A stretch of DNA of 11,482 nucleotides from JBPEXY01 sp052031065 (GCA_052031065.1 JBPEXY010000009.1:1-11482); one strand, 5' to 3'; counted from the first letter of the stretch, positions 1 to 7,569 are shown. The notes: a model not told the origin generated them from the sequence alone. A program made the numbers and translations.

Positions 1-228
1 AATCAGGCTGCTAGCGCTAATAATAGTCACGAACTTTGGACTGGGGCTAGAATTCCAGTGGATATCGTAGCTGAAATTGATCGTAAAATTGATGATGGTG
101 TGCCCGGGACCGGAACTTTTCAATCAGCTCGGGGGTTGAACGCAGGTACTTGCGTTGCTGGTGGGACCTATAACGTTGCTACTGCGAATCCACAGCAGAA
201 TTGTGGTGGCGTGATCGTTGGGCTTTAG
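1..228 (+). CDS. Type IV prepilin-like protein, C-terminal fragment
   Basis: Frame 1 is open from the left edge to a TAG at 226-228, giving the last 75 residues of a protein whose start lies outside the window. The fragment has the features of the C-terminal globular part of type IV pilin or pseudopilin-like proteins. It contains the segment IDRKIDDGVPGTGTF, which resembles the 'DxKxDDGxPxTG' stretch of such prepilins. Two cysteines follow (fragment residues 51 and 68) and could form the usual C-terminal disulfide, and the tail is short and hydrophobic (GGVIVGL). The diagnostic N-terminal prepilin cleavage site and hydrophobic helix are not visible, so the assignment rests on the C-terminal pattern only. 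It converges on the minus-strand gene downstream, 34 bases apart. It could belong to a pilus or a type II secretion system, and the fragment does not decide which. Confidence 0.6.
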   Translation, partial: NQAASANNSHELWTGARIPVDIVAEIDRKIDDGVPGTGTFQSARGLNAGTCVAGGTYNVATANPQQNCGGVIVGL

Positions 229-248
229 TCGGTAGCGTTTCCGGTTTA

Positions 249-271
249 CTGGGCTGGCTTTGTCAGCCCAG
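249..271. terminator. Hairpin between convergent genes
   Basis: A perfect 8-bp inverted repeat, CTGGGCTG (249-256) and CAGCCCAG (264-271), encloses a 7-base loop between two convergent genes. The right arm includes the last codons and part of the stop codon of the minus-strand gene (stop at 263-265). Neither side has the run of T expected of a strong intrinsic terminator. A bidirectional transcription-end or mRNA-stabilising hairpin is therefore an inference from position. Confidence 0.3.
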
Positions 272-1249
272 GTACTGTGTGGCCACAATTTCGTAGCTCC
301 TTAACCTTGCCTGGTGGTCGTAGCATTGTGAGGTGATAATCAATTCATCGGCTTCGGTTCGATCAACAAACTCTTTCATCTGCGTGGCCACCTGATCTGC
401 TGTGCCGATGGCAGCGCAGGTGAGGGAGTCCTGAACCATAGACCGACGCATCGGGTCGAGTTGGTCCAGATAACCTGCTACTGGAGGCGGAAGTTTTCCG
501 GGCCTGCCGCTACGCAGGTTAACCATAGCCTGCTGCCAGGAGCTGGCCAGCATCCACGCTTCTTCTTCTTTGTCAGCAGCAAAAACGCTGTAGCCCAGCA
601 TGACATAGGGTTCAGCAAGGTATTCCGAGGGTTTGAAGCGCGCCCGATAGAGGTCGATTGCCTGTTGCATCTGGCCCGGTGCAAAGTGGGATGCAAAGGA
701 GTAGGGAAGCCCCAACTCTGCTGCCAGCTGGGCGCCAAACAGACTCGATCCCAATATCCACACCGGTACTTTTAATCCCGCACCGGGTACTGCGCGGACA
801 CGTTGGCCTGGTTCAGCGGGCTTGAAATAATTCAGCAATTCCACCACGTCGCCTGGAAACTGGTTTTCGTCGGCATTCAGGTTTCGCCGCAGTGCGTAGG
901 CGGTGGCCTGGTCGGTGCCGGGTGCGCGTCCCAGCCCGAGGTCGATCCGACCTGGAAACAGTGTTTCAAGTGTTCCAAACTGTTCGGCGATTACCAGTGG
1001 TGCGTGGTTCGGCAGCATAATACCGCCAGCACCTACCCGAATGGTTGTTGTGCCAGCTGCGACATGGCCGATCACCACCGCTGTGGCGGCGCTAGCGATG
1101 CCGGCCATGCCGTGATGTTCGGCAAGCCAGTAGCGATTAAACCCCCAGGTTTCTGCATGTCGTGCAAGGTCAAGGGTGTTTTGCAGCGAGGCGGCGGCAT
1201 CGCTTCCTTCAATAACCGGGGAAAGGTCAAGCACGGATAGAGGAATCAT
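263..1249 (-). CDS. yhbW: LLM-class flavin-dependent oxidoreductase (YhbW/MsnO8-like)
   Basis: This 328-residue protein belongs to the bacterial luciferase-like monooxygenase superfamily, TIM-barrel enzymes that use reduced flavin, usually FMNH2, and oxygen. It closely follows what I recall of E. coli YhbW (about 335 residues). The N-terminus is PLSVLDLSPVIEGSDA. RYWLAEHHGMAGIASAA lies near residues 39-55, GGIMLPNHAPLVIAEQFG near 75-92, then PGRIDLGLGRAPGTDQ. A central VPVWILGSSLFGAQLAAELG and a C-terminal EADELIITSQCYDHQARL complete the match. The length is full for the family and no break is seen. The start is the ATG at 1247-1249, with only a weak GGA upstream. The family's substrates are mostly unknown, so no specific reaction is claimed. 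It is transcribed divergently from modA across 151 bases and convergently with the prepilin fragment. The symbol records resemblance to E. coli yhbW, not demonstrated orthology. Confidence 0.9.
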   Translation of the reverse strand: MIPLSVLDLSPVIEGSDAAASLQNTLDLARHAETWGFNRYWLAEHHGMAGIASAATAVVIGHVAAGTTTIRVGAGGIMLPNHAPLVIAEQFGTLETLFPGRIDLGLGRAPGTDQATAYALRRNLNADENQFPGDVVELLNYFKPAEPGQRVRAVPGAGLKVPVWILGSSLFGAQLAAELGLPYSFASHFAPGQMQQAIDLYRARFKPSEYLAEPYVMLGYSVFAADKEEEAWMLASSWQQAMVNLRSGRPGKLPPPVAGYLDQLDPMRRSMVQDSLTCAAIGTADQVATQMKEFVDRTEADELIITSQCYDHQARLRSYEIVATQYLG

Positions 1250-1303
1250 TCGGGTTTTTCCAACAGTGGCGAGTGGGGTCAGGTTGCGTTTGGCCTATTT
1301 TAG

Positions 1304-1334
1304 TTGCAAACCGGCTGACCATGGGTTTTGTAAT
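1304..1334 (+). promoter_or_regulatory. Possible sigma70-type promoter for modABC
   Basis: TTGCAA (1304-1309) and TGTAAT (1329-1334, five of six matches to TATAAT) could be the -35 and -10 elements for the molybdate operon. The 19-base spacer is longer than ideal, which keeps confidence low. A start near 1341 would leave a leader of about 60 bases. No ModE-type operator palindrome was recognised in 1250-1400. Confidence 0.22.
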
Positions 1335-1344
1335 CGGTTCGACA

Positions 1345-1381
1345 GTTTGGTTTGCCAGTTTGGTGTTCATGGATGTTTGGT
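1345..1381 (+). repeat. Three GTTTGGT repeats upstream of modA
   Basis: The heptamer GTTTGGT occurs at 1345-1351, 1358-1364 and 1375-1381, just upstream of the modA start. The first two copies sit in a longer identical unit, CAGTTTGGT (1343-1351 and 1356-1364). Start-to-start distances are 13 and 17 bases. They could be a protein-binding array or a feature of the mRNA leader. The repeats are directly visible; the function is unknown. Confidence 0.4.
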
Positions 1382-1400
1382 TGGGTAGTACGCTGGTCCG

Positions 1401-2189
1401 GTGAAGAGTTTGTCAAAAAAAACCCGTCAGTTTACGAGTGCGCTTCTACTATTGTTCTGGCTCGGAGTGCTGACTGCCCATGCGCAGGAATCTGCGGTTG
1501 TGCGTGTCGCGGTGGCGGCTAATTTTCGTTACCCGATGGTGCGACTAGCGGATGAATTTGAGCGCGCCAGTGGTCACCTTCTGGAGCCTGTTTTCGGTTC
1601 TTCCGGGAAATTTTATGCCCAGATTCTCCGCGGCGCGCCGTTCGATCTGTTTCTCTCTGCTGATCAGGAGAAGCCGGAAAAGCTCGTGCAGGCCGGGCTG
1701 GCTGATCGAAAAAACAGATTTACCTATGCTTTGGGGGCTTTGGTCCTCTGGTCTTCCTCCCCGGGCAAAGTGGATTCAGCAGGTAAGGTATTGTCGGCCG
1801 GTGAGTTTGCCAGGCTGGCGATTGCGAATCCGCGGTTTGCCCCCTACGGGGTTGCATCACTGCGGCTGCTGCAGCGACTCGGACTGGACGATATCGAACC
1901 GACCCGAATCGTGATGGGAGAAAATATCGCCCAGACCTTTCAGTTCGTTGCCACAGGGGGTGCTGACCTCGGTCTGGTGGCGCTGTCGCAGATGTACCTG
2001 TCTGTGGCGCAAGGGAGTCGATACTGGCTGGTGCCGGAAGAGTTATATCCGCCAATACGGCAGGATGGGGTGTTGCTTAAGCAGGGGCAATCGAACCCGG
2101 CTGCTCTCGAGTTGATGGAGTTTTTACAGTCTGAAAGTGCGTCAAGGATTGTTTCTTCTTCCGGCTATCGACTTCCAGGAGACCCATAG
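1401..2189 (+). CDS. modA: ModA, molybdate ABC transporter substrate-binding protein
   Basis: This periplasmic binding protein captures molybdate (or tungstate) and delivers it to the ModB permease. The 262-residue product starts with a clear Sec signal peptide: basic residues at 2-9, a leucine-rich core at 14-24, and cleavage expected after AHA at 26-28. The mature protein shows VAVAANFRYPMVRLADEF, then GSSGKFYAQI and GAPFDLFLSADQEKPEKL, the hallmark block of ModA. Later come APYGVASLRLLQRLGL, VMGENIAQTFQFVATGGAD and GLVALSQMY. The AANF, GSSGK, PYG and GLVALS segments correspond to oxyanion-binding loops known in the family. The start is the GTG at 1401: a stop codon in frame at 1386-1388 excludes anything longer, and no good ribosome binding site is visible. 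It is the first gene of modABC, and its TAG is immediately followed by the modB start. Confidence 0.95.
   Translation: MKSLSKKTRQFTSALLLLFWLGVLTAHAQESAVVRVAVAANFRYPMVRLADEFERASGHLLEPVFGSSGKFYAQILRGAPFDLFLSADQEKPEKLVQAGLADRKNRFTYALGALVLWSSSPGKVDSAGKVLSAGEFARLAIANPRFAPYGVASLRLLQRLGLDDIEPTRIVMGENIAQTFQFVATGGADLGLVALSQMYLSVAQGSRYWLVPEELYPPIRQDGVLLKQGQSNPAALELMEFLQSESASRIVSSSGYRLPGDP
2177..2181 (+). promoter_or_regulatory. Ribosome binding site of modB
   Basis: AGGAG lies inside the modA 3' end, eight bases before the GTG at 2190-2192. It supports that GTG as the modB start even though it directly abuts the modA stop codon (TAG then GTG). Translational coupling of the two genes is a reasonable inference. 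Confidence 0.7.
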
Positions 2190-2891
2190 GTGGCGGTCAC
2201 TCAGGACGACCTCATCGCCATCTGGTTGACCCTGAAGTTGGCCGGAATCGTCACCTTGCTGCTACTGCTGGTCTCTACGCCGCTGGCCTGGTGGCTGGTC
2301 CGTACCCGCTCTCCCATTAAAGGCTTCGTCAACGCGCTGGTGGCGTTGCCGTTGGTGCTACCACCGACGGTGCTCGGGTTTTATCTGCTACTGGTAATGG
2401 GTCCAGGTGGACCGCTTGGCAAGATTGCTGAAACCGCGGGGCTCGGAATGCTGCCCTTTACCTTTCCCGGTTTGGTGATTGCCTCTATGGTCTATTCGCT
2501 GCCATTTGTCGTTCAGCCGATTCAAACGGCAATACAGGCGCTCGGTAACCGGCCGCTGGAGGTGGCGGCAACCCTCGGCGCCGGCCCCTGGGACCGCTTT
2601 TTCTCAGTAGTGCTGCCACTCAGTAGAAATGGTTTTATCAATGGTGCGGTGATGGGGTTCGCCCATACTTTGGGGGAGTTTGGTGTGGTGCTGATGATCG
2701 GCGGGAACATCCCCGGTGTTACCCGGGTGGTATCGGTGCAACTGTACGATCACGTTGAAGCGCTGGAGTATGGACGGGCTCACTGGCTCGCGGCGCTGAT
2801 GGTGGTTTTTTCCTTTCTGATTTTGCTGGCGATGTATAGCGTGAACGGTTCCAGCTCCCGATCCCGGTTTGGCCCAGACAGCTATGGATAA
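2190..2891 (+). CDS. modB: ModB, molybdate ABC transporter permease
   Basis: This 233-residue inner-membrane permease forms the molybdate channel as a homodimer driven by ModC. The length fits the family (E. coli ModB is about 229). Hydrophobic segments run from the N-terminus (LTLKLAGIVTLLLLLVSTPL) to the C-terminus (LAALMVVFSFLILLAMYSV), with LVALPLVLPPTVLGFYLLLV near residues 50-69. The cytoplasmic coupling (EAA-like) loop is visible as EVAATLGAGPWDRFFSVVLP. It is followed by LGEFGVVLMIGGNIPG, a strongly conserved ModB block. The GTG start is supported by AGGAG eight bases upstream. The gene abuts modA with no spacer, and its stop overlaps the start of modC (shared bases 2884-2891), a typical compact three-gene operon. 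Confidence 0.95.
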   Translation: MAVTQDDLIAIWLTLKLAGIVTLLLLLVSTPLAWWLVRTRSPIKGFVNALVALPLVLPPTVLGFYLLLVMGPGGPLGKIAETAGLGMLPFTFPGLVIASMVYSLPFVVQPIQTAIQALGNRPLEVAATLGAGPWDRFFSVVLPLSRNGFINGAVMGFAHTLGEFGVVLMIGGNIPGVTRVVSVQLYDHVEALEYGRAHWLAALMVVFSFLILLAMYSVNGSSSRSRFGPDSYG

Positions 2892-3963
2892 GCGCTTGAT
2901 CAAGGTGATGGTTCAAGCCACCCATGGGGAGTTTTCCCTCGCGGTCGACCTGTCCGTCCCCGGTCAGGGGGTTACCGCGCTTTTTGGGCGTTCAGGCTCG
3001 GGAAAAACCACTCTGTTGCGCTGTATAGCGGGGTTGATACGACCCGCCTGGGGGGATGTGCGGATAAACGGTGAGGTTTGGCAAAGCGAAAATTTCTTCC
3101 TGCCGGTCCATCGCCGCTCCCTGGGCTATGTGTTCCAGGAGGCGAGTCTCTTCAGCCATCTGTCGGTTGCGGAAAATCTCCGCTATGCCACTGCCCGGGC
3201 ACGTAAGTTGGAACCAGTGGTCTCCGACGCCGATGCTATAGAGTTATTGGGGATTGGAAAGATGCTCAAGCGCATGCCTGATCAGCTTTCCGGCGGTGAG
3301 CGCCAGCGGGTGGCGATTGCCCGGGCTCTGTTGGCGGCGCCGAAGCTCCTGTTGATGGATGAACCATTGGCTTCTCTGGATCAGGAGAGTAAACAGGAAA
3401 TACTGCCCTATCTTGAAGATCTGCGAGACCAACTGCAGTTGGCGATTATCTATGTGAGTCACGCCATGGAGGAGGTGTCGCGACTTGCTGACCATATTGT
3501 TGTCATGGATGCGGGTGGCGTTCTGGTTGAGGGCGGTGTTTCGGAAACCCTTTCCAGAACAGATTTCCCCGTTGGTCAGGGAGACCAGCCTGGCGTCCTG
3601 CTACAGGGTGAAGTGGTTGAGCATGATCCGCAGTGGCATCTGCGCCGCGTCGATTTTGGTAGTGGCAGTCTCTGGCTGACCGAAGGCCGCCATCTGTCCG
3701 GAGAACGGGTGCGGGTCAGGGTACTGGCGCGGGATGTCAGTCTGGCACTCAACCAACATCGCGATACCAGTATTCTCAACTCATTTGAGGGTCTGGTCGC
3801 TGATATTGCCGAAGAGCCTCGGACCGGTTCGGCTCTGGCGCGGGTAGCGATCGGTGAGAGTTATCTGCTCAGCCAGCTGACTATGCGCTCCGTCGCTCAT
3901 CTTAAATTAAAGGTTGGTAGTGCTGTCTGGGTGCAGGTTAAATCGGTCGCGCTGGTTGAATAG
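2884..3963 (+). CDS. modC: ModC, molybdate ABC transporter ATPase
   Basis: This cytoplasmic ATPase powers molybdate import through ModB. From the ATG at 2884 it is 359 residues, the family's usual size. The ABC domain shows Walker A GRSGSGKTT (35-43), the Q-loop glutamine in GYVFQ (Q85), signature LSGGERQR (135-142), Walker B LLLMDE (155-160), the D-loop SLD and the H-loop histidine in YVSHAMEE (H193). The C-terminal third, ending in LKVGSAVWVQVKSVAL, matches the Mop/TOBE molybdate-sensing domain that separates ModC from other ABC ATPases. A TTG at 2869 would add five residues, but the ATG overlapping the modB stop by 8 bases is the more natural start. Neither has a clear ribosome binding site, so coupling to modB is likely. 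No modE regulator gene lies in the window. Confidence 0.95.
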   Translation: MDKRLIKVMVQATHGEFSLAVDLSVPGQGVTALFGRSGSGKTTLLRCIAGLIRPAWGDVRINGEVWQSENFFLPVHRRSLGYVFQEASLFSHLSVAENLRYATARARKLEPVVSDADAIELLGIGKMLKRMPDQLSGGERQRVAIARALLAAPKLLLMDEPLASLDQESKQEILPYLEDLRDQLQLAIIYVSHAMEEVSRLADHIVVMDAGGVLVEGGVSETLSRTDFPVGQGDQPGVLLQGEVVEHDPQWHLRRVDFGSGSLWLTEGRHLSGERVRVRVLARDVSLALNQHRDTSILNSFEGLVADIAEEPRTGSALARVAIGESYLLSQLTMRSVAHLKLKVGSAVWVQVKSVALVE

Positions 3964-4274
3964 GCTTTCTTTAACTATCCGAAACGACCGGTTTGGAGGT
4001 CCGTCCAGTCCTGACCGTCAGTGGAGTAGCTTATCCTTGGTTTGGGGCTTCCGTTCGCACCTGCACAATAAAGGTGTGTATGAGAATCCGCTTATTTAGT
4101 GCTTCAATTTTAGTGATTTGTCAGTATCATCTAGCGGCTGCACGAGATTTATGTTGCGATGCGGTAAGATTTTAATGTTGCTGGCTCATCGTGCTGAACG
4201 ATAGTTAAGAAAAGTAGTGACGTGTTCCAGCAAATACGCTTAAATTAAACCCGGTAATTCGTGGGGGAGAAGAG
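3964..4274 (+). other. Intergenic region between modC and the alcohol dehydrogenase
   Basis: This 311-base gap lacks a convincing gene. No strong intrinsic terminator was found after modC: the best candidate near 3980-4000 has only a short imperfect stem and no T run. A purine-rich ribosome binding site (GGGGGAGA, about 4264-4270) sits just before the ATG at 4275. One small reading frame (4080-4175) is listed separately. A promoter for the dehydrogenase presumably lies in the second half, but no element was convincing. Confidence 0.5.
4080..4175 (+). CDS. Doubtful small ORF, 31 residues
   Basis: An ATG at 4080 is preceded by AAGGTG (4071-4076), three bases before it, a usable though tight ribosome-binding-site-like sequence. 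It opens a 31-codon frame ending in TAA at 4173-4175. The predicted peptide begins with a basic-hydrophobic stretch (MRIRLFSASILVI), then an alanine-rich AAAR and a CC pair, so it superficially resembles a signal peptide or small membrane peptide. It may equally be chance. No known family is recognised. Its position upstream of the dehydrogenase gene would allow a leader role, but nothing in the sequence shows this. Confidence 0.15.
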   Translation: MRIRLFSASILVICQYHLAAARDLCCDAVRF

Positions 4275-5375
4275 ATGCAGACCAAAGCGGCCGTAGTCCG
4301 TGCCAAAGGTGGCCCGTTTTCCGTGGAAGAGGTAAACATAGCGGAGCCGGCGCCTGACCAGATTCTGGTCAAAATCGTTGCTGTCGGCATGTGCCATACC
4401 GATCTCACCATCCGTGACCAGAATATGGAAACCATGCTGCCGATGGTGCTGGGTCATGAAGGTGCAGGTATTGTCGAAAAGGTCGGCGCCAACGTCACCA
4501 AGGTTAAACCGGGTGATCACGTTGTGTTGACATTTCACACCTGTGGCCATTGTGGTAATTGCCTGGCGGGTAAACATCTTTCCTGTGAGAACGCGTTCGG
4601 ACTCAATTTTGGCGGTCGTACCCACAGCGGTGACTGCACCATCCACGCTGGCGATGAGCCTCTGGGATGCAGCTTTTTTGGTCAATCCTCTTTTGCCGGG
4701 TACGCGCTTTCCTACGAGCGAAATACCGTGCCTGTTGATAAATCAGTGCCGCTTGAGCTGCTGGGGCCGCTCGGCTGTGGCGTGCAGACCGGAGCCGGCT
4801 CGGTTTTAAATGCCCTTAATCCGCCAGCTGGATCGGATATTGTTATTTTTGGCGCCGGCGCGGTGGGTTTGAGTGCGGTCATGGGCGCGGTGATCGCAAA
4901 CTGCACAACCATCATCGCTGTCGATATCAAACAAAACCGGCTTGAGTTGGCCAAAGAGCTGGGCGCCACCCACGTGATCAATGCGGCCGAGACCAATCCG
5001 GTGGAGGCAGTGATGCAGCTGACCGCAGGTCGGGGTGCCAGCTATATGTTAGAAACGACCGGCAATGCCCAGGTGCTTGAGGGCGCGATCTACACCATCG
5101 CGATGGGCGGTGAGGGTGGTATTGTTGGCGCGCCGGCGATGGGCACCACGGTCAATATCGACGTCAATTTTATGCTCTTCAACCGCACCCTGCGTGGAAT
5201 CATCGAAGGGGAGAGTAATTCTGATGTCTTTATTCCGGCGTTGATAGAGCTTTACAAGCAGGGTCGATTCCCGTTTGACAAACTGATCAGGTTTTACACC
5301 CTTGATGAGATTAATCAGGCGGCTGAGGACTCGGAGAATGGTTTGACTTTAAAACCAGTGCTCAAGTTAGCGTAA
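4275..5375 (+). CDS. Zinc-dependent alcohol dehydrogenase (medium-chain, aryl/terpene alcohol type)
   Basis: This 366-residue medium-chain dehydrogenase oxidises an alcohol to an aldehyde (or the reverse) with a nicotinamide cofactor in the cytoplasm. Likely catalytic zinc ligands are C40 (GMCHTD), H61 with E62 (GHEGAG) and C168 (GPLGCGVQTGAG). The structural zinc site is complete: C90, C93, C96 and C104 in CGHCGNCLAGKHLSC. The Rossmann motif GAGAVG spans 193-198, and D217 after the second strand (IIAVD) predicts NAD+ rather than NADP+. Sequence flavour and length resemble aryl-alcohol, benzyl-alcohol and geraniol dehydrogenases, but the substrate cannot be read from sequence. A strong GGGGGAGA ribosome binding site supports the ATG. 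The next gene downstream encodes a DUF1302 outer-membrane protein, and a Rieske ferredoxin lies further on. That context suggests catabolism of a hydrophobic, possibly cyclic compound. Confidence 0.92.
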   Translation: MQTKAAVVRAKGGPFSVEEVNIAEPAPDQILVKIVAVGMCHTDLTIRDQNMETMLPMVLGHEGAGIVEKVGANVTKVKPGDHVVLTFHTCGHCGNCLAGKHLSCENAFGLNFGGRTHSGDCTIHAGDEPLGCSFFGQSSFAGYALSYERNTVPVDKSVPLELLGPLGCGVQTGAGSVLNALNPPAGSDIVIFGAGAVGLSAVMGAVIANCTTIIAVDIKQNRLELAKELGATHVINAAETNPVEAVMQLTAGRGASYMLETTGNAQVLEGAIYTIAMGGEGGIVGAPAMGTTVNIDVNFMLFNRTLRGIIEGESNSDVFIPALIELYKQGRFPFDKLIRFYTLDEINQAAEDSENGLTLKPVLKLA

Positions 5376-5476
5376 GGTTTTTATTTTGTAATCATGAAAA
5401 TAACGTGTTAAAAACAAGAAATTAATAATAAAAATTAAAGTAATTTGGTAACAAACTGCAACAGAGGCGTCCATAA
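5376..5476 (+). promoter_or_regulatory. AT-rich leader of the DUF1302 gene
   Basis: These 101 bases are much richer in A and T than the flanking genes, with runs such as TTAATAATAAAAATTAAAG (about 5422-5440). That is typical of a promoter or UP-element-like region, so the DUF1302 gene may have its own promoter as well as readthrough from the dehydrogenase. Individual -35 and -10 hexamers were too weak to assign. AGAGG (5463-5467), nine bases before the ATG at 5477, is the ribosome binding site. Confidence 0.35.
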
Positions 5477-7546
5477 ATGAAGAATAGAAGCAGCTTTAGG
5501 CGTTCAGCGCTTACCTCAGGGTTGGGTGTGCTGGCACTTGTCGGGGTTTCGCTGCCGGCATCCGCAGTCGACTTTGAGTACAGTGGTTATTTAAGGTCCC
5601 ATCTTTCACTAAACCTTTCCAACAACACCAGTTGGCGAAATGGCCTCACGGAAGATTCGATCGGTGGCGAGGGTGAGCTCTCGATGGCGCGCTTTTCAGG
5701 AAAAATCGAAGCCTCATTCGATTTCGGAGCGTTCCAGATTGGCAGTGTCATGCGGGCGACAGAAGACCATCTGACCGGATACGAAAGAGACCTGAAACGG
5801 GCGACTTTCCTGAACCCTGTGGCAGTTACTAATCATGCGCTTACGCCAGCGCATCCGCTTTTCGCCCTTGCCGGTCTCCCTGCGGGTGGGGCGTTTGCGC
5901 TCCCGTTAGGTGCATTTCTCCCAGCGGGTCCGCCGACAACTATTGATGCGTTGAATGCTTTTTCTTCATATCTTGGACAGGCTGGTATCCCGTTGTTACC
6001 GCCGCTACCGTGTCAGACAGCGGCGGGTTTACCGACTTGTGACCCAACGCCATTTACTGGCTGGAATGGGGCTTTCGTTGGTGCCGGAGCGCTATCTGAT
6101 TACACCGGCGATTATGACGACGATGATTTTCACGACATCATGCGCGAGCTTTACGTTACTTTCGACGTGGGTGAACGTTTTCACTTCAAGCTGGGTAAGC
6201 AGCAAGTGGTCTGGGGAGAGACGGATTTCTTCCGTGCGATGGATATCATTCATGGCTATGATCTGCGCTGGCGCAGTTTTCTTGAGCTTGAAAACGAAGA
6301 GCTGCGTAAACCGCTGATACTAGCGAACGTCGAAATCGATGTTCCAGAATGGGATGGTACCCTGCAGCTCATCTATCGCCCGGGTTGGGACGAAGCCGAT
6401 GATGTCGGCAATCGCGGTGCGTTGGAGGGCGGCCGTTGGGCACCACAGCCGTGGGGTGGCGCTGGTGTTACCCAGTCCATCATCGGTCCTTATAACTATC
6501 ATGCTGCAAACGGTGATGCTGACGATGCGAACTACGGTTTTCGCTGGTCTGGCGTCTGGAATCAGATCGGATACTCGCTGTCCTATTGGCGAGGGATTGA
6601 TAACGACGGAATTGTCAATCGCAATCCGGTGTTGGGCGGGTCCAGCAGTTATGGAGCATTTGGTAGCGCGGGTAATCTGACTGAACTGATGTTTCCGATG
6701 ATCGAAACCTTCGGTCTGTCGATGAACGCCTATGTCGAATCAATGGACTTGGTGGCCCGTGCTGAGGTGGCGTTTACGCCGAACAAACCTTACAACACCG
6801 GTACGGATACGTTTGTCGATCTGTTTGCATTTGGGCTGGGCTGTACGGATGCCAATTTTGGTGCTGACGGTATTGCCAGCTGTCCGGCGGTGCCCGGCCT
6901 TCTCGGTGCAGTTGAAGGAGCGGCAGGTGTTCCCGCTGGTACCTTCGGTTCTACTGCACCGCAGGACCTTTACGATATAGCTGTTTTGCGCAACGACCCG
7001 GCAAATTTGGCGGCTACGGCTTATGATCCGCTTACCGCCACCAACGCCCTGATGACCTTGTCGGTTCCAGGCCTAGGCCCGGTAGTTGAGAAGGACACTC
7101 TGCGTATCATGTTGGGTTTTGATAAAAACCTCAACCTGATGGATTGGCTGGGTACCCAAAGACCCTCGTTTTGGACTGTGCAGCTGTTCGATACCTGGAT
7201 CACTAATTTCGATAAGGATGATGATATCGTAGATCTGTTCGGCTTCGGTGCGCCGAAGCGCGAACATTCAACCATCCTGACCAACGCGATTACCCTGAAC
7301 TATGACTATGACACGATTAATCCGGGGCTTGCGGTCGGTGTTGACCTGGGTAACTTCGATATGTTCGTGATCCCGTCGCTGGATCTGGTGTTTGGTGATC
7401 ACTGGCGGGTTCGACTCGAAGCCGATATCTTCCTGCCGCGCCATAGCAAAACCCAGAACCTCGGCTTTGTTGAAGATGATACCCGCCTGTTGGGTACCCT
7501 GGACAATCGTGATCAACTGGTAGCAAGGATTACCTATCAGTTCTAA
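5477..7546 (+). CDS. DUF1302 family outer-membrane protein
   Basis: This 689-residue exported protein has a signal peptide (basic residues at 2-9, hydrophobic core at 12-27, cleavage expected after ASA at 28-30). The mature start, VDFEYSGYLRSHLSLNLSNN, is typical of DUF1302. The family core is seen as ELYVTFDVG, GKQQVVWGE (240-248), then TDFFRAMDIIHGYDLR. The C-terminus alternates polar and hydrophobic residues and ends in ARITYQF, the terminal phenylalanine expected of an outer-membrane beta-barrel. Two hydrophobic, Gly/Pro/Ala-rich insertions (about 112-207 and 449-535) each hold one cysteine pair (179/188 and 456/469), the only cysteines in the protein. A very acidic patch, DYDDDD, lies near 213. 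DUF1302 proteins are often encoded with DUF1329, YCF48 and RND genes in hydrophobic-compound degradation loci. A channel or binding role for such a compound is inference. A strong terminator follows. Confidence 0.88.
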   Translation: MKNRSSFRRSALTSGLGVLALVGVSLPASAVDFEYSGYLRSHLSLNLSNNTSWRNGLTEDSIGGEGELSMARFSGKIEASFDFGAFQIGSVMRATEDHLTGYERDLKRATFLNPVAVTNHALTPAHPLFALAGLPAGGAFALPLGAFLPAGPPTTIDALNAFSSYLGQAGIPLLPPLPCQTAAGLPTCDPTPFTGWNGAFVGAGALSDYTGDYDDDDFHDIMRELYVTFDVGERFHFKLGKQQVVWGETDFFRAMDIIHGYDLRWRSFLELENEELRKPLILANVEIDVPEWDGTLQLIYRPGWDEADDVGNRGALEGGRWAPQPWGGAGVTQSIIGPYNYHAANGDADDANYGFRWSGVWNQIGYSLSYWRGIDNDGIVNRNPVLGGSSSYGAFGSAGNLTELMFPMIETFGLSMNAYVESMDLVARAEVAFTPNKPYNTGTDTFVDLFAFGLGCTDANFGADGIASCPAVPGLLGAVEGAAGVPAGTFGSTAPQDLYDIAVLRNDPANLAATAYDPLTATNALMTLSVPGLGPVVEKDTLRIMLGFDKNLNLMDWLGTQRPSFWTVQLFDTWITNFDKDDDIVDLFGFGAPKREHSTILTNAITLNYDYDTINPGLAVGVDLGNFDMFVIPSLDLVFGDHWRVRLEADIFLPRHSKTQNLGFVEDDTRLLGTLDNRDQLVARITYQF

Positions 7547-7569
7547 CTATCATTGAATTCAAAACTGGT

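Noticed and set aside
461..1240. Plus-strand open frames (461-775, 803-1240 and others) opposite the monooxygenase gene
   Set aside because: They lie antisense to a full-length, clearly recognisable coding gene, and their translations show no domain-like pattern.
1250..1400. ModE operator or molybdenum-cofactor riboswitch upstream of modA
   Set aside because: No ModE-like inverted repeat could be recognised, and no clear conserved riboswitch structure could be folded by eye in the 151-base space.
2869..2883. TTG at 2869 as the modC start
   Set aside because: The ATG at 2884 overlapping the modB stop is a common coupled arrangement and gives an N-terminus of normal length; the TTG has no ribosome binding site.
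4178..4205. Promoter for the alcohol dehydrogenase: TTGCTG ... GATAGT, or a sigma54 site at TGGCTC...TGCTG
   Set aside because: The sigma70 hexamers match poorly (three and four of six), and the GG-to-GC spacing is too short for a sigma54 -24/-12 element.
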